Source of the DNA: Arenimonas sp. SCN 70-307
GTDB taxonomy: Bacteria; Pseudomonadota; Gammaproteobacteria; Xanthomonadales; Xanthomonadaceae
Length of the DNA stretch: 64,000 bases
Direction of reading: 5' to 3'
Assembly: GCF_001724815.1 (NCBI RefSeq)
Contig: NZ_MEDO01000014.1
Span: 62,001 to 126,000 of the forward strand
How positions within the stretch are numbered: position 1 is the stretch's first letter; the number at the start of each line of letters is the position of its first letter. Under the pieces are notes generated by a model. The model was not told the origin of the DNA, did not search any database, and saw only the letters and a list, made by a program, of their open reading frames with translations. Position numbers and translations under genes: made by a program. Shown here one piece after another: positions 11,052-21,641 of the stretch.

Positions 11052-12830
11052 ATGCCCCACTACACCGCCCCGCTGCGCGACATGCGCTTCGTGATGTTCG
11101 ACCTGCTGCAGGCCGAGGCCGAGCTCGCCGCCCTGCCCCGCCACGCCGGCCTGGACCGCGAAACCATCGAGGCGGTGCTGGAGGAAGGCGCGAAGTTCGC
11201 CAGCCAGGTCATCCAGCCGCTCAACGCCGCGGGCGACCGCGAGGGCTGCACCTGGCACGGCGACGGCGTGGTCACCGCGCCGCCGGGCTTCAAGGAGGCC
11301 TACCGGCAGTTCGTGGACGCCGGCTGGCCCTCGCTGGCCTGCGAGCCGGACTTCGGCGGCCAGGGCCTGCCGACGCTGGTCAACAACCGCCTGTACGAAA
11401 TGTGGAACTCGGCCAACCAGGCCTGGCTGATGTACGCGGGCCTCTCGCACAGCGCCTACGAATGCCTGCTGGCCTTCGGCAGCGACGAGCAGAAGCAGGT
11501 CTACCTGACCAAGATCGTCTCGGGCGAATGGACCGGCACCATGTGCCTGACCGAGCCGCACTGCGGCACCGACCTGGGCCTGCTCAAGACCCGGGCCGAG
11601 CCGAACGGCGACGGCAGCTACGCGCTCACGGGCACCAAGATCTTCATCAGCGCCGGCGAGCACGACCTGGCCGGGAACATCCTGCACCTCGTGCTCGCCC
11701 GCCTGCCCGACGCGCCGGCCGGCACCAAGGGCATCTCGCTGTTCCTGGTGCCCAAGTTCATCCCGGACGCGAACGGCGGCGTCGGCGCGCGCAACACCAT
11801 CCGGGCCGGCTCGATCGAACACAAGATGGGCATCCACGGCAACGCCACCTGCGTGATGAACCTCGACGGCGCCCGCGGCTGGCTGATCGGCGAGGCCAAC
11901 AAGGGCTTGGCGGCGATGTTCGTGATGATGAACTCGGCGCGCCTGGGCGTGGGCATGCAGTCGCTGGGCCAGGCCGAAGTGGCCTACCAGAACGCCGCCG
12001 CCTACGCGAAGGACCGCCTGCAGGGCCGCGCCGCCACCGGCCCGGCATCGCCGGGCAAGCCGGCCGATTCGATCCTGGTGCACCCGGACGTGCGCCGCAT
12101 GCTGCTCACCGCCCGCGCCTACAACGAAGGCGGCCGCGCCCTGGCCGCCTGGAGCGCACTGCTGCTCGACCGCGAGCACTCGCATCCCGACGCGGCCGTG
12201 CGCGAGGAGGCCAGCGAGCTGATGGCCCTGCTCACCCCGGTGGTCAAGGCCTTCCTCACCGACAACGGCTGGGAGACCACCACGCTGTGCCAGCAGGTGC
12301 TGGGCGGCCACGGCTACATCGCCGAGTGGGGCATGGACCAGTTCGTGCGCGACGCGCGCATCAACATGATCTACGAGGGCACCAACGGCATCCAGGCACT
12401 GGACCTGCTGGGCCGCAAGGTGCTGATGGACGGCGGCGCGAAGTTCGGCCGCTTTGCCGCGCTTGTGCAGGCCACGCTGGCCGAACTGCAGGGACGCCCG
12501 GAACTGGCCGAGTTCACCGCGCCGCTGGGAAAACTGCTGGCCGACACCGTGGCCCTGACGCAGGAAATCGGCGCCAGGGCCAAGGCCGACCCGAACGAAG
12601 TCGGCGCCGCCTCGGTGCCCTACCTGCGCATCGTCGGCCACCTGTGCTTCGCCTGGCTGTGGGCGCGCATGGCGGCGCTGTCGGTGGGCAAGGACGACGA
12701 ATTCCATGCCGCCAAGCTGGCGACCGCGCGCTTCTACTTCGCCTGGCTGTTGCCCGAGGTCGAACAGCGTTTCCGCGAAGCCCGCGCCGGCGCGCCGACG
12801 CTGATGGCCTTGCCCGCCGACGCCTTCTGA
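11052..12830 (+). CDS. Acyl-CoA dehydrogenase (long form with C-terminal extension)
   Basis: 592 aa; MCLTEPHCGTDLG, QVLGGHGYIAEWGMDQFVRDARINMIYEGTNGIQ motifs. Confidence 0.94.
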   Translation: MPHYTAPLRDMRFVMFDLLQAEAELAALPRHAGLDRETIEAVLEEGAKFASQVIQPLNAAGDREGCTWHGDGVVTAPPGFKEAYRQFVDAGWPSLACEPDFGGQGLPTLVNNRLYEMWNSANQAWLMYAGLSHSAYECLLAFGSDEQKQVYLTKIVSGEWTGTMCLTEPHCGTDLGLLKTRAEPNGDGSYALTGTKIFISAGEHDLAGNILHLVLARLPDAPAGTKGISLFLVPKFIPDANGGVGARNTIRAGSIEHKMGIHGNATCVMNLDGARGWLIGEANKGLAAMFVMMNSARLGVGMQSLGQAEVAYQNAAAYAKDRLQGRAATGPASPGKPADSILVHPDVRRMLLTARAYNEGGRALAAWSALLLDREHSHPDAAVREEASELMALLTPVVKAFLTDNGWETTTLCQQVLGGHGYIAEWGMDQFVRDARINMIYEGTNGIQALDLLGRKVLMDGGAKFGRFAALVQATLAELQGRPELAEFTAPLGKLLADTVALTQEIGARAKADPNEVGAASVPYLRIVGHLCFAWLWARMAALSVGKDDEFHAAKLATARFYFAWLLPEVEQRFREARAGAPTLMALPADAF

Positions 12831-12831
12831 G

Positions 12832-13404
12832 CTACTTGCGCCAGAGCGCCTTCCAACCCTCGGGGCCCAGCTTGCGCAGGGCCTCGATGTTGGCTTCGTA
12901 GATGCGGTCGGCGTCCGGGAAGGCCGCCACCGCCTTGTCCACGCTGTCCTCGCGCAGCAGGTGCAGCGTGGGATACGGCGCGCGGTTGCTGAAGTTCCCC
13001 ATGTCGTCCGGGTCGGCATCGGCGAACTGGTAGCGCGGGTGGAAGCTGGCCACCTGCAGCACGCCCTCGAGCGAGAGCTCCTCGACGGCGGCGTCGGCGA
13101 TGTCGAGGAAATCGTTGTAGCCGAGGAAATCGCCCAGCACGAAGGGGTGGATGAGCAGCGTCGTCTCGATGTCGGCGGCGTCGGCCGCGGCCAGCAGCTG
13201 CAGCTCGTGCAGCAGGTCCTCGAGCAGGCCTTCCTCGTCGGTGGCCTGGCTGACCACGTAGCGGATCTGGCGCTTGGCGTGCACCGCCTTGGCGAAGGGG
13301 CACAGGTTGAGGCCGATCACGGCCTTCTCCAGCCACTCGCGCATCGCGGCGATGACGGCGTCGTCGGTCAGCGGCTCGTCGCCGTGCAGGGGATCGTGGG
13401 TCAT
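12832..13404 (-). CDS. DUF1415 family protein
   Basis: 190 aa; WLEKAVIGLNLCPFAKAVH... and HPFVLGDFLGYNDFLDIAD, recognised as DUF1415-type. Confidence 0.8.
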   Translation of the reverse strand: MTHDPLHGDEPLTDDAVIAAMREWLEKAVIGLNLCPFAKAVHAKRQIRYVVSQATDEEGLLEDLLHELQLLAAADAADIETTLLIHPFVLGDFLGYNDFLDIADAAVEELSLEGVLQVASFHPRYQFADADPDDMGNFSNRAPYPTLHLLREDSVDKAVAAFPDADRIYEANIEALRKLGPEGWKALWRK

Positions 13405-13408
13405 GTCC

Positions 13409-14719
13409 TTACTCCTTCCTGCGCAGCGCGGCGGCGCGGGTCAGGTCGTTCCACCAATAACGGGCGAAGGAGCGCATCACGCCGCGGCCCGGATCGAAAG
13501 GGCGGCCGTCGGCCAGGCGCTCCATCTGCTGGTAGTACCAGCCCTGCGCGCCGAGCACGTTCACCATCTTGGCCAGCAGCCAGGGGCTGGCCGGCGAGAG
13601 CCGGCCGCGCGGGCGCAGGTGCAGGCGGTGCTCGAAGGCCGGCAGTTCGTCGATCTCGCCGGCCAGGAGGCGCCGCGCCACGTCGGGGTGGGTGCAGAAC
13701 GGGCGGGCCAGGCCGATCACGTCGGTGTCGCCGCTGGCCAGCGCGGCCTCCATGCCGGCGCGGGTGCGGAAGCCGCCCGTCACCATGAGCGGCATGCGCG
13801 CCACGCGCCGGATGGCGGCGGCGTATTCGAGGAAGTAGGCCTCGCGCACGCGGGTGCTGGCGCGCACCTGCACCGCGTCGCCGTCGCGGCCGCTGACGCC
13901 CAGCAGGCGCGGCTGTTCGTAGTTGCCGCCGGAGATCTCCAGCAGGTCCACCGACTCGCCGCTGAGCAGCTCCACCACGCCCAGGCAGTCGGCGTGGCTG
14001 AAGCCGCCCTTGCGGAAGTCGTCGGAATTGAGCTTCACCGACACCGGGAAATCCGGCCCCACCGCCTTGCGCGCCGCGCGCACGGCTTCGAGCAGGAAAC
14101 GCGCGCGATTGGCCAGCGGGCCGCCCCAGGCGTCGGTGCGGCGGTTGGTGACCGGCGAGAGGAAGCTGGAAATCAGGTAGCCGTGCGCGCCGTGCACCTG
14201 CACGCCAGTGAAGCCGGTGTCGCGGGCGATGGCGGCCACCTCCCCGAAGCGCGCCGCCAGCGCCACGATCTCGTCCTCTCGCAGGGCGCGCGGGCGGGCG
14301 TAGTTGCCCATCAGGTCGAGCTGCACGTCCGAGGGCGCCAGTGGCTGGCGGGTGACATAGCGCGGCGACTGCCGGCCAGCGTGGGAGACCTGCATCCACA
14401 GGTGGTTGCCGGCGCGGGTGCCGGCGGCGGCCCAGCGGCGCAGGCGCGCGCGGGCCTCGGCGTCCACGCTCGGCGCGAAGGTGGGGTCGATGGCGACGTT
14501 GCCGGGGCGCTCGAGCACGCGCTTGTCGATCATCACGTTGCCGGTGATCAGCAGGCCGGCGCCGCCCTCGCTCCAGGCGGCGTAGAGGCGGTCGAGGCGC
14601 TCGGTGGCACGCAGGCGCGAATCGCCCAGGCCTTCGGTCATGGCCGCCTTGCACAGGCGGTTGCCGAGGGTGGCACCGCAGGGCAGCCGCAGCGGCTGGG
14701 CCAGGGGGTCTGACATCAC
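13409..14719 (-). CDS. NADH:flavin oxidoreductase/NADH oxidase (OYE-like) family
   Basis: 436 aa; LCKAAMTEGLG, GVQVHGAHGYLISSFLSPVTNRRTDAWGGPLANRARF. Confidence 0.92.
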   Translation of the reverse strand: MMSDPLAQPLRLPCGATLGNRLCKAAMTEGLGDSRLRATERLDRLYAAWSEGGAGLLITGNVMIDKRVLERPGNVAIDPTFAPSVDAEARARLRRWAAAGTRAGNHLWMQVSHAGRQSPRYVTRQPLAPSDVQLDLMGNYARPRALREDEIVALAARFGEVAAIARDTGFTGVQVHGAHGYLISSFLSPVTNRRTDAWGGPLANRARFLLEAVRAARKAVGPDFPVSVKLNSDDFRKGGFSHADCLGVVELLSGESVDLLEISGGNYEQPRLLGVSGRDGDAVQVRASTRVREAYFLEYAAAIRRVARMPLMVTGGFRTRAGMEAALASGDTDVIGLARPFCTHPDVARRLLAGEIDELPAFEHRLHLRPRGRLSPASPWLLAKMVNVLGAQGWYYQQMERLADGRPFDPGRGVMRSFARYWWNDLTRAAALRRKE

Positions 14720-14807
14720 GGGCTCCGGTGTCGCGCTCAGGCCGACACCTTACTGCAAAGCCCGTTGGCTTCAAGCGACGGCCGGCGGACCGGCCGTCGC
14801 GGAGCGC

Positions 14808-15716
14808 TCACTGCTGCGAGGTCTTGACCAGCAGCTGCTTGGCCAGCGCACCGTGCAGGCGGCCGATGCCGCGCGCCAGGTGCAGGGTGACGAAGAACAG
14901 CAGCGTGCCCACCAGCATGACGATCGCAGCGCCGCCGGGGCCGTTGATGACGCCGTCGTTGAACTCGAGCTCGCCCATCGGCAGGCCGAAACCCTGCAGC
15001 AGCGCGGCCAGCCCGCCCAGGCCCAGGCCCAGCGAGAGCGCGCCCAGGGTCACCGCGACCGTGAAGTACAGGACGCCCAGCGGCAGCATCAGCAGCTGGT
15101 AGAGCATGGTGCTCCAGGTGCGCGGGTCGGTGAACATGGCGGCGATGCGCTCGAGCCAGGGCAGCTCGCGGCTGGCGTACACCGGCCGGCGCGGCATGCG
15201 CTCGCCCAGCAGCACTTCGACGATGCGTCCTTCCACCAGCGACAGCACCCGCACCAGGCCCACGAACAGGATCACCACCGGGATGCCGATGATGGTCAGC
15301 GCCAGGCCGCCCGAGAGGCTCGCGCCGGTCACCACCGCGGTGAAGTAGACGATGCCGGTGGCCAGCGAGAGCAGCATGTAGAACAGCGCCGTCCACGCCC
15401 GCGGGTCGGAGGCCACGCCGAAGAAGCGGCCCGAGGTGCTGGCGCGCGGCGGCGCCGGCGGCGCGCGCAGGGCGCGCGTCACCTTGACCTCGGTGTCGCG
15501 GTAGATGTCGGCCACTTCCTCGGGCGCGCCATAGCTCGAGGCCACCGAGGCGATCAGCTCGGCCTCGGCCATGCCGGGGTTGGCGGCCAGCTCGGAACGC
15601 AGGTATTCCTCGGCGTCGTAGAGCGCGTCCTGCACCAGGGCCGGGTCGGCGCCGCGCAGGGCGGCACGCAGCTGCTCGAGGTATTCGGGGATGGAACGCG
15701 GGAGCACGGCGGTCAT
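14808..15716 (-). CDS. HAAS-type signalling-domain membrane protein
   Basis: MTAVLPRSIPEYLEQLRAALRGADPALVQDALYDAEEYLRSEL (HAAS-like) plus multiple TM segments; overlaps PadR gene by 4 bp. Confidence 0.75.
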   Translation of the reverse strand: MTAVLPRSIPEYLEQLRAALRGADPALVQDALYDAEEYLRSELAANPGMAEAELIASVASSYGAPEEVADIYRDTEVKVTRALRAPPAPPRASTSGRFFGVASDPRAWTALFYMLLSLATGIVYFTAVVTGASLSGGLALTIIGIPVVILFVGLVRVLSLVEGRIVEVLLGERMPRRPVYASRELPWLERIAAMFTDPRTWSTMLYQLLMLPLGVLYFTVAVTLGALSLGLGLGGLAALLQGFGLPMGELEFNDGVINGPGGAAIVMLVGTLLFFVTLHLARGIGRLHGALAKQLLVKTSQQ

Positions 15717-16078
15717 GTGAGGTTTCCTTCCAGCACGGAATCGACGGAGTCGCGGGTGGTGCGCCAGCTGCCGGCCCATTCGGCCAGCACCTGCCTGCCC
15801 AGCGTGGTGATGCGGTAGTAGCGGCGCGGCGGGCCGCTGACCGAGGGCTCGACGTGGCTCTCGGCCAGCCCGGCGCCGCTGAGGTTTCGCAGCACGGGGT
15901 AGAGCGCGCTCTGCTTGCCGCCCAGCAGCGGATCGCCGGTCTGCTCGAGGCGCTTGGCGATCTGGTAGCCGTACAGCGGCTCGTCCGACCGCGCCAGCAC
16001 CGCCAGCAGCACCAACGAGACGGTGCCGGCGCTGAGCTCCTTCTGGAACTTCTTCTGGTGGGTCTCGGTGTCGACCAT
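15713..16078 (-). CDS. PadR family transcriptional regulator
   Basis: 121 aa; EPLYGYQIAKRLEQ...GGKQSALYPVLRNLSGAGLAES...YYRITTLGRQVL. Confidence 0.9.
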   Translation of the reverse strand: MVDTETHQKKFQKELSAGTVSLVLLAVLARSDEPLYGYQIAKRLEQTGDPLLGGKQSALYPVLRNLSGAGLAESHVEPSVSGPPRRYYRITTLGRQVLAEWAGSWRTTRDSVDSVLEGNLT

Positions 16079-16255
16079 GGCCTGTCCCGGTGTGAGTCAT
16101 ACCCGCTGGTTGCGGATAGTGTGGACTCAATAATACCTAGCCGCCCCTGGCCCGGCAGTGCCGCAAGTCATGGGCCCGCGGGGTGCCTGCGTCTTGCATC
16201 CCTCGCCGCCTTGGGTAACTTGGGGGGCAGTCCCAGCCCCCCGGAGTCTGCTTCG

Positions 16256-17050
16256 ATGAGCGCCGCGTCCATGCCAGGTCCGATGCCCGTGCTGTTCCTC
16301 GGGCACGGTTCGCCCATGAACGCCATCGAGGACAACGCCTGGCGGCGGGCCTGGCAGGCCCTGGGCCGCCGGTTGCCGCGCCCGAAGGCCATCCTGTGCA
16401 TCTCGGCGCACTGGGAAACCCAGGGCGTTTACGTGGGTTCGGCCGAGAAGCCGGACACCATCCACGACTTCCGCGGCTTCCCCAAGGCCCTGTTCGACGT
16501 GCGCTACCCGGCCCCGGGCAGCCCGGAGCTGGCGCACCGGGTGGCTGAACTGGTCACCAGTCCGCGCGTGCACCTCGACTCCCACCGCGGCCTCGACCAC
16601 GGCGTGTGGAGCGTGCTGCAGCCCATGTTCCCCGAGGCCGACATCCCGGTGGTGCCGCTGAGCCTGTCGAGCCTGCAGCCCGGCGCCTGGCACTACGACC
16701 TGGCGCGCCAGCTCGACCCGCTGCGCGACGAAGGCGTGCTGGTGGTGGGCAGCGGCAACATCGTGCACAACCTGCGCTACTGGCGCCTGGGCCAGACCGA
16801 GCCGCTGGACTGGGCGCAGCGCTTCGACGAGGACATCGCCGAGCGCATCGCCGAGGGCCACCACGAGGGCATGATGGGCTATGAAACCCTCGGCCCCGAC
16901 GCCCTGCTCGCCATCCCGACGCCCGAGCACTACCTGCCGCTGCTGTACGCGCTGGGCCTGCAGCGCGACGAGGACAGCGTCGAATTCATCAACGCCGACG
17001 TGGTCGGGCCCATCTCGATGCGCTCGGTGCTGATCGGGATGCCCGCCTGA
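16256..17050 (+). CDS. DODA-type extradiol ring-opening dioxygenase (YgiD-like)
   Basis: VLFLGHGSPMNAIEDN...ILCISAHWET...HRGLDHGVWSVLQPMFPEADIPV. Confidence 0.92.
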   Translation: MSAASMPGPMPVLFLGHGSPMNAIEDNAWRRAWQALGRRLPRPKAILCISAHWETQGVYVGSAEKPDTIHDFRGFPKALFDVRYPAPGSPELAHRVAELVTSPRVHLDSHRGLDHGVWSVLQPMFPEADIPVVPLSLSSLQPGAWHYDLARQLDPLRDEGVLVVGSGNIVHNLRYWRLGQTEPLDWAQRFDEDIAERIAEGHHEGMMGYETLGPDALLAIPTPEHYLPLLYALGLQRDEDSVEFINADVVGPISMRSVLIGMPA

Positions 17051-17916
17051 TGGCCGACAACCCGGTCCTCGTGCTGTTCCTGCCGCTGGCCCTGGCCGTG
17101 GTGATGGCCGGCCTCGGCCTGCACCTGACCCTGGCCGACTTCCGCCGCGTGGTGGCCCTGCCCAAGGCCATGGCCGTGGCGCTGGCGGTGCAGGTCCTGC
17201 TGCTGCCGCCGGTGGCCTTCGGGCTGGCGCGCGCCTTCGACCTGCCCGGTGAACTGGCCCTGGGCCTGGTGCTGCTGGCGGCCTCGCCCGGCGGCGTCAC
17301 CGCCAACCTCTTCAGCCACCTCGCCCGCGGCGACGTGGCGCTCAACATCAGCCTCACCGCCATCAACAGCCTGCTGGCCCTGGTGACGCTGCCGCTGTGG
17401 ACGGCGCTGGCGCTGTCGGTCTTCCTCGGCGCCGAGGCCAGCGTGCCGCCGCCCACCCGCAAGGTGGTCGAAGTGGCGCTGCTCATCGTCGGCCCGGTCG
17501 CGCTGGGCATGGCGCTGCGCGCCTGGCGCCCGGCGCTGGCGGCCGCGGCCGAAAAGCCCGTGCGCCACCTGTCCTCGCTGCTGCTGGGCGCGCTGATCGT
17601 CATCGCCTTCGCCTCCGAGTGGGAGATCGTGCGCGCCTACGCGCCGGTGGTGGGCGTGGCGGCGGTGCTGTTCAACCTCGTCAGCCTGCTCTCGGGCTAC
17701 TTCGTGGCGCGAGGCGTGCGCCTGGGCGAGCCGCAGGCGATCGCCATCGCCTTCGAGATCGGCATCCACAACGGCACCCTGGCCATCTTCATCGCCATCG
17801 AGGTGCTGGGCCGCGCCCAGGCCTCGATCGCCCCGGCGATCTACGCGCTGAGCATGTACCTCACCGGCGCCATCTTCGCCGCCTGGCTGCTGCACCGGCG
17901 CAAGGCGGCGGCGTGA
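17050..17916 (+). CDS. Bile acid:sodium symporter (BASS) family protein
   Basis: 288 aa; AASPGGVTANLFSHLARGDVALNISLTAINSLLAL. Confidence 0.9.
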   Translation: MADNPVLVLFLPLALAVVMAGLGLHLTLADFRRVVALPKAMAVALAVQVLLLPPVAFGLARAFDLPGELALGLVLLAASPGGVTANLFSHLARGDVALNISLTAINSLLALVTLPLWTALALSVFLGAEASVPPPTRKVVEVALLIVGPVALGMALRAWRPALAAAAEKPVRHLSSLLLGALIVIAFASEWEIVRAYAPVVGVAAVLFNLVSLLSGYFVARGVRLGEPQAIAIAFEIGIHNGTLAIFIAIEVLGRAQASIAPAIYALSMYLTGAIFAAWLLHRRKAAA

Positions 17917-18509
17917 GCAAGGTCTACGACAAGAGGTACTTCGACGGCTGGTACCGCAAGCGCGACCTCGGCGGCGGCGCGGCGCTGGCGCGCAAGGTGG
18001 CGCTGGCGGTGTCGGTGGCCGAATACCACCTGGGCCGGCCGCTCAAGTCGGTGCTCGACGTCGGCTGCGGCGAAGGCGCCTGGCGCGCGCCGCTGCTCAG
18101 GCTGCGGCCGAAGCTGCGCTACCTGGGCGTGGACAACAGCGACTACGCCATCGAACGCTACGGCGCGCGCCGCAACCTGCACTGGATGCCCTTCGGCGAC
18201 CTGGCTGCGCTGCCGCTGTCGGAATCGGTGGACCTGCTGGTGTGCTCGGACGTGATGCACTACCTGCCCGACGACGAGCTGCTGCGCGGCCTGAAGGAGT
18301 TTTCGCGCCTGTGCCACGGCGTCGCCTTCCTGGAAGTGTTCGCCGAGGGCGACGAGATCGTCGGCGACCTGGTCGGGCTGCAGCGCAGGCCCGCGGCCTG
18401 GTACCGCAAGGCCTTCGCCCGCGCCGGCTTCAGCGCGGCCGGCTCGCACGCCTACCTCAGCGCCGCGCTGGCGGCGCGCGCCACCGCGCTCGAGCTGCCC
18501 GGCCGGTGA
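17913..18509 (+). CDS. Class I SAM-dependent methyltransferase
   Basis: GTG start overlapping upstream stop; VLDVGCGEGAWRAPLL motif I, LLVCSDVMHYLPDDEL. Confidence 0.88.
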   Translation: MSKVYDKRYFDGWYRKRDLGGGAALARKVALAVSVAEYHLGRPLKSVLDVGCGEGAWRAPLLRLRPKLRYLGVDNSDYAIERYGARRNLHWMPFGDLAALPLSESVDLLVCSDVMHYLPDDELLRGLKEFSRLCHGVAFLEVFAEGDEIVGDLVGLQRRPAAWYRKAFARAGFSAAGSHAYLSAALAARATALELPGR

Positions 18510-19489
18510 GCGACGCCGGCACACCGTACGCCAACCTCGACCCCGACCGCATCCTCGACGCCGTCGAATCGCTCGGCCTGCACGCCGACGGCCGCGTGCT
18601 GGCGCTCAACAGCTACGAGAACCGCGTCTACCGCATCGGCATCGAAGACGGCGCGCCGCTGGTGGCCAAGTTCTACCGCCCCGGGCGCTGGAGCGACGAG
18701 GCGATAGAGGAAGAGCACGCCTTCGCCGCCGAACTCGTGGCCGCCGAGCTGTCGGTGGTGGCGCCGCTGGCTTTCGCCGGCCGCACCCTGCACCACGCCG
18801 GCGGCCACCGCTTCGCGCTGTTCCCGCTCCGCGGCGGCCACGCGCCCGAGCTGGGCGACCGCGACACCCTGGCCCACCTGGGCCGCGTGCTCGGCCGCCT
18901 GCACGCCGTCGGCGCGGCGCGGCCCTTCGTGCACCGCGGCGCCATCGGCATTGAAAGCCACGGCGAAGACCCGGTGCACTTCCTGCTCGAGGGCGGCTGG
19001 CTGCCGCCCGAACTCGAGGCCAACTTCGAAACCCTGGCCGAAGCCCTGCTCGATGCGATGGACGCGGCCTGGGAGCGCGCCGGCGCCATCGCCACGCTGC
19101 GCCTGCACGGCGATTGCCACCCGGGCAACATCCTGTGGCGCGAGGGCCAGGCGCACTTCGTCGACCTCGACGACTGCCTCTCGGGCCCGGCGGTGCAGGA
19201 CCTGTGGATGCTGGCCGGCCGCCGCGAAGACGGCCCGCGCGGCTGGCAGTGGCTGCTCGAGGGCTACGAGCAGTTCCGCGCCTTCGACCGCCGCGAGCTG
19301 CACCTGGTCGAGGCCCTGCGCACGCTGCGCCTGCTGCACCACAACGCCTGGATCGCACGGCGCTGGTCCGACCCGGCCTTCCCGCCGGCCTTCCCCTGGT
19401 TCGAGGCGCCGCGGCACTGGGAGTCGGTGATCACCCAGATGCAGGAGCAGCTCGCCGCCCTGCACGAACCTCCGCCCGACCCACGCTGA
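18506..19489 (+). CDS. srkA: Serine/threonine kinase, SrkA/RdoA (YihE) family
   Basis: GTG start overlapping MTase stop; [41 protein letters not shown] motifs. Confidence 0.9.
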   Translation: MSDAGTPYANLDPDRILDAVESLGLHADGRVLALNSYENRVYRIGIEDGAPLVAKFYRPGRWSDEAIEEEHAFAAELVAAELSVVAPLAFAGRTLHHAGGHRFALFPLRGGHAPELGDRDTLAHLGRVLGRLHAVGAARPFVHRGAIGIESHGEDPVHFLLEGGWLPPELEANFETLAEALLDAMDAAWERAGAIATLRLHGDCHPGNILWREGQAHFVDLDDCLSGPAVQDLWMLAGRREDGPRGWQWLLEGYEQFRAFDRRELHLVEALRTLRLLHHNAWIARRWSDPAFPPAFPWFEAPRHWESVITQMQEQLAALHEPPPDPR

Positions 19490-19542
19490 GCCCGCGCTGC
19501 GCTAACCTTCGGCCCACGAACCACACCGCCAAGGATCCAACG

Positions 19543-20472
19543 ATGCGCCTGCGCCCCGCCCTCACCGCCCCGCTGCTGGCCCTGGCCGTGGCCGCCTGCG
19601 CGCATGCGCCCGCCGCCGCGCCCGCCAAGGCCCTGACCACGCAGGAGGTGATCGACGCCTCGACGCCGGCCGACTGGCGCCCGCTCGACCCGGCCAACAC
19701 GCTCTACCTGCAGCTGCCCTCGGGCATGGTGGTGGTCGAGCTGGCGCCGCAGTTCGCGCCCGAGCACGTGGCCAACATCCAGGCGCTGGCCCGCGGCCAC
19801 TATTTCGACGGCCTGTCGATCAACCGCTCGCAGGACAACTTCGTGGTGCAGTGGGGCGACCCGGCCGGCGACGAGGTGGTGCTGCGCCGTCCGCTGGGCG
19901 AAGCCAGGGCCGCGCTGCCGGCCGAGTTCTCGCGCCCGGCCGAAGGCCTGGCCTTCAATGCCCTGCCCGACCCGGATGGCTGGGCGCCGCAGGTGGGCTT
20001 CGCCGGGGGCTTCGCCGCCGCGCGCGACCCGAAGGCCGGCAAGGCCTGGCTCACGCACTGCTACGGGACCGTCGGCGCCGGCCGCGCCGCCGCGCCCGAC
20101 AGCAGCAACGGCAGCGAGCTGTATGTCGTCATCGGCCAGTCGCCGCGCCAGCTGGACCTCAACATCACCACCGTCGGCCGCGTGGTCGTGGGCATGGAAC
20201 GCCTGAGCGTGCTGCCGCGCGGCAGCGGGCCGCTGGGCTTCTACGCCGACGCCGCGCAGCGCGTGCCGATCCTGGCCGCGCGACTGGCCACGGACGTGCC
20301 CGAGGAGGCGCGCGCACGCATCGAGGTGATGCGCACCGACACCGCCACCTGGGACGCCTACGTCGAATCGCGCCGCAACCGCCGCGACGAGTGGTACGTG
20401 CATCCGGCCGGCCACGTGGACGTGTGCAACCTGTCGGTGCCGGTGCGGCCGATCGCCGCGCCCAAGGGCTGA
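19543..20472 (+). CDS. Cyclophilin-type peptidylprolyl isomerase, lipoprotein-like
   Basis: Lipobox-like [48 protein letters not shown]. Confidence 0.88.
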   Translation: MRLRPALTAPLLALAVAACAHAPAAAPAKALTTQEVIDASTPADWRPLDPANTLYLQLPSGMVVVELAPQFAPEHVANIQALARGHYFDGLSINRSQDNFVVQWGDPAGDEVVLRRPLGEARAALPAEFSRPAEGLAFNALPDPDGWAPQVGFAGGFAAARDPKAGKAWLTHCYGTVGAGRAAAPDSSNGSELYVVIGQSPRQLDLNITTVGRVVVGMERLSVLPRGSGPLGFYADAAQRVPILAARLATDVPEEARARIEVMRTDTATWDAYVESRRNRRDEWYVHPAGHVDVCNLSVPVRPIAAPKG

Positions 20473-20718
20473 ATGGCCTGGTTCGTCTACCTGATCGAAT
20501 GCACCGACGGCAGCGTGTACACGGGCGTGGCGGTGGACGTGGCGCGCCGCTACGCCCAGCACGCGGCCGGCAAGGGCGCCCGCTACACCCGCTCGCACCC
20601 GCCGGCGCGCCTGCTCGCCAGCTTCCCCCACCCCGACCGCTCAAGCGCGCTGAAGGCCGAACACGCCATCAAGCGGCTCAGCGCGGCTGAAAAACGCGCC
20701 CTCGCCAACCCCGCATGA
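20473..20718 (+). CDS. GIY-YIG nuclease family protein
   Basis: 81 aa; [27 protein letters not shown]. Confidence 0.92.
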   Translation: MAWFVYLIECTDGSVYTGVAVDVARRYAQHAAGKGARYTRSHPPARLLASFPHPDRSSALKAEHAIKRLSAAEKRALANPA

Positions 20719-21641
20719 ATCCGACCCGCAAGGCCCACCTGCAGATGCACTTCTGCGTGCTGCTGTGGGGCTTCACCGCCATCCTCGGCAAGCTGATCAC
20801 CCTCGGCGCGATGGCGCTGGTGGTCTGGCGCATGGCCCTGGTGGCCACCGCGCTGATGCTGGTGCCGCGGGTCTGGCGAGGCCTGCGGGCGCTGCCGGCG
20901 CGGCTGTGGGGCATCTACTCGGGCATCGGGCTGCTGGTGGCGCTGCACTGGCTCACCTTCTACGGCGCGATCAAGCTGGCCAACGCCTCGGTCGCGGTGA
21001 CCTGCATCGCGCTGGCCACGGTGTTCGTGCCCGTGGTGGAACCCTGGATCACCGGCCGGCGCTTCGCGCCGCGCGAACTGCTGCTGGGCGTGGCGGTGGT
21101 GCCGGGCGTGGCCCTGGTGGTGGGCGGCGTGCCGGCCGACATGCACCTGGGCATCGTGGTGGGCACGCTCTCGGCGCTGCTGGTGGCTTTTTTCGGCGCG
21201 CTCAACAAGCGCTTCGTGCACGAGGCCGACCCGCTCACCGTCACCGGCGTGGAGCTGGGCGTGGGTGGCCTCGCGCTGGCGCTGCTCACGCCCGTGCTGC
21301 CCTGGTTCGGCACGCCCTGGGTGCTGCCGGGCGCGAGCGACCTGGGCCTGCTGCTGGTGCTGGCCCTGGCCTGCACCCTGCTGCCGTTCGCGCTGTCGCT
21401 GGTGGCGCTGCGGCACCTGAGCGCGTTCTCGGCGCAGCTGGCGGTGAACCTCGAGCCCATCTACGCCATCGTGCTGGCGATCGTGCTGCTGGGCGAGCAG
21501 CGCGAGCTGGGCGGGCTGTTCTACCTGGGCGTGGTGGTGATCCTGGCCGGCGTGTTCCTGCACCCGCTGCTCTCGCCGGGGCCGGCGCACAAGCCCGAGC
21601 CGGCCAACCTCGGCACCGCCGAGGCCAAGGGCCTCGACTAG
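20715..21641 (+). CDS. DMT family transporter (EamA)
   Basis: 308 aa, ten hydrophobic segments; overlaps GIY-YIG stop. Confidence 0.88.
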   Translation: MNPTRKAHLQMHFCVLLWGFTAILGKLITLGAMALVVWRMALVATALMLVPRVWRGLRALPARLWGIYSGIGLLVALHWLTFYGAIKLANASVAVTCIALATVFVPVVEPWITGRRFAPRELLLGVAVVPGVALVVGGVPADMHLGIVVGTLSALLVAFFGALNKRFVHEADPLTVTGVELGVGGLALALLTPVLPWFGTPWVLPGASDLGLLLVLALACTLLPFALSLVALRHLSAFSAQLAVNLEPIYAIVLAIVLLGEQRELGGLFYLGVVVILAGVFLHPLLSPGPAHKPEPANLGTAEAKGLD

